Shown: positions 60,553-64,000 of the stretch, in pieces
How the letters are laid out: every line of letters begins with the position of its first letter
Position numbering within the stretch: position 1 is the stretch's first letter
Assembly (NCBI RefSeq): GCF_015471405.1
Contig: NZ_BLVZ01000001.1
Location: forward strand, 496,001-560,000
Origin: Pseudomonas cichorii
Lineage (GTDB): Bacteria > Pseudomonadota > Gammaproteobacteria > Pseudomonadales > Pseudomonadaceae
Direction of reading: 5' to 3'
Length of the DNA stretch: 64,000 nt
Position numbers and translations under genes: made by a program
The notes under the pieces: model-generated
Database searches by the model: none
Seen by the model: the letters and a program-made list of their open reading frames with translations, nothing else
What the model was told of the DNA's origin: nothing

Positions 60553-61433
60553 ATCAGACCTCCTTGAAGACCTGGATGACTCTGGGTCGAGTCTCCAACC
60601 TGCCGACGGTATGGACCAATACCCTGGCAGCCGCATTGTTGGCCAGCAGCGCTGGCGCCCTCGCCCCACCCTCGCTGCTGGTCTGGGGTCTGCTGCTGGT
60701 CGTGCTGTCGCTGCTTTACCTGTTCGGCATGCTCTTGAACGATCTGCTGGATGCCGACTGGGATCAGAAACACGATAACCCGCGCCCCATCACCCTCGGG
60801 CTGGTCAGTCGCCAGCAGGTCGCACTGGCCGTCTGCGCCCTGATTCTGGTCGCCGCGGTTTCGATACTGGGCCTGAGCCAGTTGATCGAAGAACCGAACT
60901 GGCTACTGGGCAGCGCTGCGCTGTTGCTGGGCTTTATCCTGGCCTACAACCTGCTGCACAAGAAATACCCCCACAGCGTCTGGTTGATGGGCGCCTGCCG
61001 CTCGGCGCTTTACCTGACAGCGGCTGCCAGCCTGAGTGTGCCACCCGAGCCCATCTGGCTTTGCGCGGCGCTGCTGGGAGCCTATATCAGCGGCCTGACC
61101 TATCTGGCCCGCCAGGAACATCGCAATCAGTTACTCAGCCGCTTCCCGCTGATTCTGATGCTGAGCCCGCTGATCCTGGTCAGCTACGCCAGCAACGGCA
61201 TGTTCTGGCTGGTGTTGCTGATCTGGCTCGCCTGGCTGGGGCGCAATTACTGGCGTCATCTGGCCAACCCGCAGCATCGTCAGGTTCGCGCCTTCATCGG
61301 TGCCGGTCTGGCGGCGCTGCCTCTGTTCGACGCCATGGTTCTGGCATTGGCAGATCAACCTTGGGGCAGTCTGCTGTGTGTCCTGGTGTTCTTTCTGCTC
61401 CCTCGCTTCCAACGCTGGATCAAGCCGACATGA
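60549..61433 (+). CDS. eboC: EboC: UbiA-family prenyltransferase-like membrane protein
   Basis: The 294-residue integral membrane protein has about eight hydrophobic helices. It has the UbiA first aspartate motif as NDLLDADWDQKHDNPRPI near residue 65 and a weaker second region near 190 (GLTYLARQEHRN). UbiA enzymes join an isoprenoid diphosphate to an acceptor in the membrane. In the ebo cluster this gene neighbours a sugar-phosphate cyclase, which suggests assembly of a lipid-linked cyclitol; that product is inferred, not known. Overlaps eboD and eboA by ATGA on both sides, so translation is tightly coupled. Confidence 0.88.
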   Translation: MNQTSLKTWMTLGRVSNLPTVWTNTLAAALLASSAGALAPPSLLVWGLLLVVLSLLYLFGMLLNDLLDADWDQKHDNPRPITLGLVSRQQVALAVCALILVAAVSILGLSQLIEEPNWLLGSAALLLGFILAYNLLHKKYPHSVWLMGACRSALYLTAAASLSVPPEPIWLCAALLGAYISGLTYLARQEHRNQLLSRFPLILMLSPLILVSYASNGMFWLVLLIWLAWLGRNYWRHLANPQHRQVRAFIGAGLAALPLFDAMVLALADQPWGSLLCVLVFFLLPRFQRWIKPT

Positions 61434-62209
61434 TTGAAATCGCCCCGAATGGACTTGCGGCACTTGAACTCAGAGAAGAGATACTGACCGAACAACTGCA
61501 ACGCTTCACCCGTCATCTGCAGATCTCCGAGTTGCAGTGGTGGGAAGGAGCACTGCAACAGATCGCGAAGAACCCGACGGCCAATACCCTGGTATTCCTG
61601 AGCAGTCAGTGCAAACGCTATCTGGCCGAACAGGCGACAACCGATAACGCCATCTGGACAAAGACCCAGAAGGCACGTGTGCAGTTGTTGGCCGAGGCCT
61701 TGAAGCATCAGGAACCGGGTAATCGCTCTCCTCTGCTGCGTCAGTTCTATGCCTGGGGCGACGATCAGGAAAAGATTGCGATCCTGAAGGCTCTGGACTG
61801 GTTCGATGCCAGCGGGCAATGCCTGGACCTCGCGCTTCAGGCCGGCCGCACCCATAACAGCCAGGTATTTGCCGCCATTGCGCTGGACAACCCCTTCCCG
61901 TCGAGCCATTACAACGAACGCGCCTTCCATCAACTGGTACTCAAAGCGCTGAGCATGAGCCTGGAAATCCAGCGCCTGCTGGGCCTGCCGGAACGTCGCA
62001 GCAGCTCGCTGAACCAGCTTGCCCTGGACCTGATGGAAGAACAGCTTGCAGCCGAGCGCCCGGTCTCAGTCGGCCTGGTTCACGTCATCGCCTTTGCGCT
62101 GCTCACGGCGTCGCAACACCAACGACTCGCCCAGCTGAATCAGGCGCAACGCCTGCCGGCCGAATGGGCAGATCACTTTTACCAGTACGAAACCCGACTC
62201 CCCCAATGA
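61430..62209 (+). CDS. eboA: EboA-like protein
   Basis: The 259-residue, mostly helical soluble protein has no motif of known chemistry. It is recognised as EboA by its helical pattern, size and position between eboC and eboB. The frame can be extended upstream inside eboC, but the ATG at 61430 overlaps the eboC stop (ATGA), which is the coupled arrangement of the rest of the operon. Role unknown in any organism; cyanobacterial EboA lies in a cluster needed for export of a scytonemin monomer to the periplasm. Confidence 0.75.
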   Translation: MIEIAPNGLAALELREEILTEQLQRFTRHLQISELQWWEGALQQIAKNPTANTLVFLSSQCKRYLAEQATTDNAIWTKTQKARVQLLAEALKHQEPGNRSPLLRQFYAWGDDQEKIAILKALDWFDASGQCLDLALQAGRTHNSQVFAAIALDNPFPSSHYNERAFHQLVLKALSMSLEIQRLLGLPERRSSSLNQLALDLMEEQLAAERPVSVGLVHVIAFALLTASQHQRLAQLNQAQRLPAEWADHFYQYETRLPQ

Positions 62210-62238
62210 TTGCCCCTTTCTGACTGCGAGGATGTTCC

Positions 62239-63123
62239 ATGCTCAAGTACTTCGATCCGCACATCCACATGGTAAGCCGTACCACGGACGACTATCAGAA
62301 CATGGCCGCCGCTGGAATCACCGGAGTCATCGAGCCGGCTTTCTGGCAGGGCCAGGCGCGCACCAGTGTCGGCAGCTTTGTCGACTACTTCGATACGCTG
62401 CTCGGCTGGGAGCGCTTTCGTGCCAGCATGTTCGGCATCCATCACTTCTGCACCATCGGCCTCAACCCCAAGGAAGCCAATAACCTCTCGATAGCCGAAG
62501 AAGTGCTGGAGATCCTGCCCCGCTATCTGGTCAAGGACGGCGTGGTGGCGGTGGGCGAAATCGGCTACGACGACATTACACCCGACGAGGACCGTTTTCT
62601 GGCCGCCCAACTGGAACTGGCCAAGCAGTTCCACCTGCCAGTTCTGGTCCACACCCCGCATCGCGACAAGATTGGTGGCACCAAACGCACTCTGGCGGTG
62701 ATCCGGGAAGTCAACATTCCCGAGCATCTGGTCATCATCGACCACCTGAACGAACTGACCTTGCCTCTGGTGCTGGAAACCGACTGCTGGCGCGGCCACT
62801 CGATCTACCCCAACACCAAGATGTCGGAACAACGCATGGTGGCGCTACTCAAGGAGTACGGCACCGAAAAAATGGTGGTCAACAGCGCTGCCGACTGGGG
62901 CATCAGCGACCCGCTCAAGGTACCGAAAACCGGTCAGGCAATGCTCGATGCCGGCTTTACCCAAGCCCAGGTTGAACAAGTGCTGTTCCATAACCCGGTG
63001 GACTTCTTCGCCCAGAGCGGACAACTGGACAAGACCCTGGTCAGCACCCCGCTGCCCATCGATCAGCGCAAGCAATGGCAGGAAAACTCGGCCCTGCGTG
63101 GCCAGGAACCGGTGGTCAAATGA
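62239..63123 (+). CDS. eboB: EboB: TatD-family metal-dependent hydrolase
   Basis: The 294-residue amidohydrolase-fold protein has the N-terminal metal motif DPHIHM at 6-11, Glu in VAVGEIGYDD, His in VLVHTPH and His in VIIDHLNE. The usual final Asp is in NSAADWG. These residues make a two-metal site like TatD and related phosphotriesterase-type enzymes. The substrate is unknown. It begins 29 bp after eboA with GAGG-type ribosome site and ends in an ATGA overlap with eboE. Confidence 0.88.
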   Translation: MLKYFDPHIHMVSRTTDDYQNMAAAGITGVIEPAFWQGQARTSVGSFVDYFDTLLGWERFRASMFGIHHFCTIGLNPKEANNLSIAEEVLEILPRYLVKDGVVAVGEIGYDDITPDEDRFLAAQLELAKQFHLPVLVHTPHRDKIGGTKRTLAVIREVNIPEHLVIIDHLNELTLPLVLETDCWRGHSIYPNTKMSEQRMVALLKEYGTEKMVVNSAADWGISDPLKVPKTGQAMLDAGFTQAQVEQVLFHNPVDFFAQSGQLDKTLVSTPLPIDQRKQWQENSALRGQEPVVK

Positions 63124-64000
63124 GCGCCGCCTCAGGCTGGACCGCCGCCCAGATAGGCTATTGCAGCAATGTGCATCCCGCGCCCGGGCTGGCTGAGCTG
63201 TGCGCCTCCATCGAACAGCATTTCCAGGGCGTACGCCAGCAACGCAAGCTGGTCGAGCAGGAAAGCGGGCTATGGATCAGCGCCCAGGCAGCTCAGGAAC
63301 TGCAAGATGATTCAGCGCGTATGGCCTTTCTGGACGTGCTGAAAAACTGCGGCGTGCGGCTGACGTCACTCAACGGTTTTCCCTACGGCCAGTTTCACAA
63401 GGGCGCAGTGAAAGCCGAGGTTTACCTGCCCAGTTGGGCTGACGCCGAGCGGCTGGCTTACAGCCTGCAACTGGCGGAAATTCTCGCCCAGGCATTGCCT
63501 GCAGATTGCGATCAGGGCGTGATCTCGACAGTGCCATTGGGTTACGCCGCCCACTGGAGCCCTGAACGGCAACAGCGTGCCGAACAGTTTCTGGCGCAAC
63601 TGACCTCTTCTCTGGCCAGCCTGCAGCAGAAGACCGGCAAGAAGATCGTGATCTGCCTGGAAATGGAACCGGACTGCGTGCTTGAAAACACCACGCAGGC
63701 CATCGAGTTCTTTCACCGCCTGCAAGCCCGCGATCCCCATCACGAGCATCTGGCCTTGTGCTTCGATGTCTGCCATCAGTCGGTCGTCTTCGAGCACTGC
63801 TACGAATCCCTTGAAAGTCTGCGCAAGGCCGGGGTTCCAGTCGGCAAGATCCAGTTATCCAATGCCATGATCTGTCGACTGCCCGCCGAGGATGACAGTC
63901 GCCGTGAGCAGGTTCTCGACGCTCTGGGCGACTTTGCCGAAGCCACGTATCTGCATCAGGTCAAGACCCTGGACCCGCAAGGCCGATTGAAAGCCTGGGC
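63120..64000 (+). CDS. eboE: EboE: TIM-barrel sugar-phosphate-isomerase-like protein, 3'-truncated by window
   Basis: The first 293 codons are visible; the frame runs off the window. The product looks like a xylose-isomerase-type TIM barrel. A metal-binding Glu is suggested in VICLEMEPDCVLE, and an Asp-His pair in LCFDVCHQSVVFEH. This fits EboE of ebo clusters. Coupled to eboB by ATGA. An eboF-type phosphatase-like gene would be expected next but is not in view. Confidence 0.82.
   Translation, partial: MSAASGWTAAQIGYCSNVHPAPGLAELCASIEQHFQGVRQQRKLVEQESGLWISAQAAQELQDDSARMAFLDVLKNCGVRLTSLNGFPYGQFHKGAVKAEVYLPSWADAERLAYSLQLAEILAQALPADCDQGVISTVPLGYAAHWSPERQQRAEQFLAQLTSSLASLQQKTGKKIVICLEMEPDCVLENTTQAIEFFHRLQARDPHHEHLALCFDVCHQSVVFEHCYESLESLRKAGVPVGKIQLSNAMICRLPAEDDSRREQVLDALGDFAEATYLHQVKTLDPQGRLKAW

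Noticed and set aside
1..64000. CRISPR arrays, insertion sequences, tRNA genes or prophage genes
   Set aside because: No regularly spaced repeats, transposase-like proteins or cloverleaf sequences were seen on either strand.

Overview
The window is high-GC, densely coded DNA from a Pseudomonas, most likely a plant-associated member of the P. syringae group or a close relative. The evidence is a syringomycin-family lipopeptide cluster with SyrB2 and SyrC proteins nearly collinear with the P. syringae ones, typical Pseudomonas accessory genes, and a REP-like inverted repeat. No tRNA, rRNA, CRISPR array or insertion sequence was recognised.

Region 1 (1-34135) is a chlorinated cyclic lipononapeptide cluster. 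It opens with the 3' end of a SyrB1-type loading protein that carries two tandem carrier domains. Next come the Fe(II)/2-oxoglutarate chlorinase SyrB2 (His-Gln-Ala facial motif) and the Cys-nucleophile aminoacyl shuttle SyrC. A convergent AspH-family dioxygenase follows, then a 432-bp divergent regulatory region with a good syr-syp box. The synthetase is split into two overlapping genes, whereas syringomycin SyrE is a single protein. By reading motifs, the line is Cs-A(Ser)-T / C-A(Dab)-T / C(dual)-A(Asp?)-T / C-A(Lys-like)-T / C(dual)-A(Dab)-T // C-C-A(Thr)-T / C-A(Thr)-T / C(dual)-A(Asp?)-T / C-T-TE. The last module has no A domain, so 4-chloro-threonine would be delivered in trans from SyrB1/SyrB2 by SyrC. 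The order Ser-Dab-Asp-Lys-Dab-Thr-Dhb-(OH)Asp-(Cl)Thr matches the pseudomycin scaffold. Module 6 has two consecutive condensation domains. A small cupin gene follows the thioesterase.

Region 2 (34136-43034) holds a coiled-coil membrane protein, a 1-kb gene-poor stretch with one or two candidate small RNAs ending in strong terminators, a four-gene Opp/Dpp-type ABC importer operon preceded by a 20-codon leader ORF, a glutathione S-transferase and a secreted GH128-like glycosidase. Region 3 (43035-53879) has an AT-rich gap, a tiny secreted protein coupled to a PA14-containing GH3 beta-glucosidase, a TetR regulator, a quinone-reductase-like MDR enzyme with a WYL regulator, a small membrane protein, a divergent MFS/LysR pair and a sigma-54 activator.

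Region 4 (53880-58338) is a sigma-54-promoted polyol/sugar operon (Gfo/Idh/MocA dehydrogenase, TIM-barrel isomerase, orphan periplasmic sugar-binding protein), divergent from its presumed activator, then a TetR/nitroreductase pair. Region 5 (58669 to the end) is an ebo/EDB-type operon (eboD-C-A-B-E, the last cut by the window edge). Its dehydroquinate-synthase-like protein is fused to an N-terminal VTT/DedA-like membrane domain. Related loci have been linked to scytonemin export in cyanobacteria and to repelling grazing nematodes in P. fluorescens.
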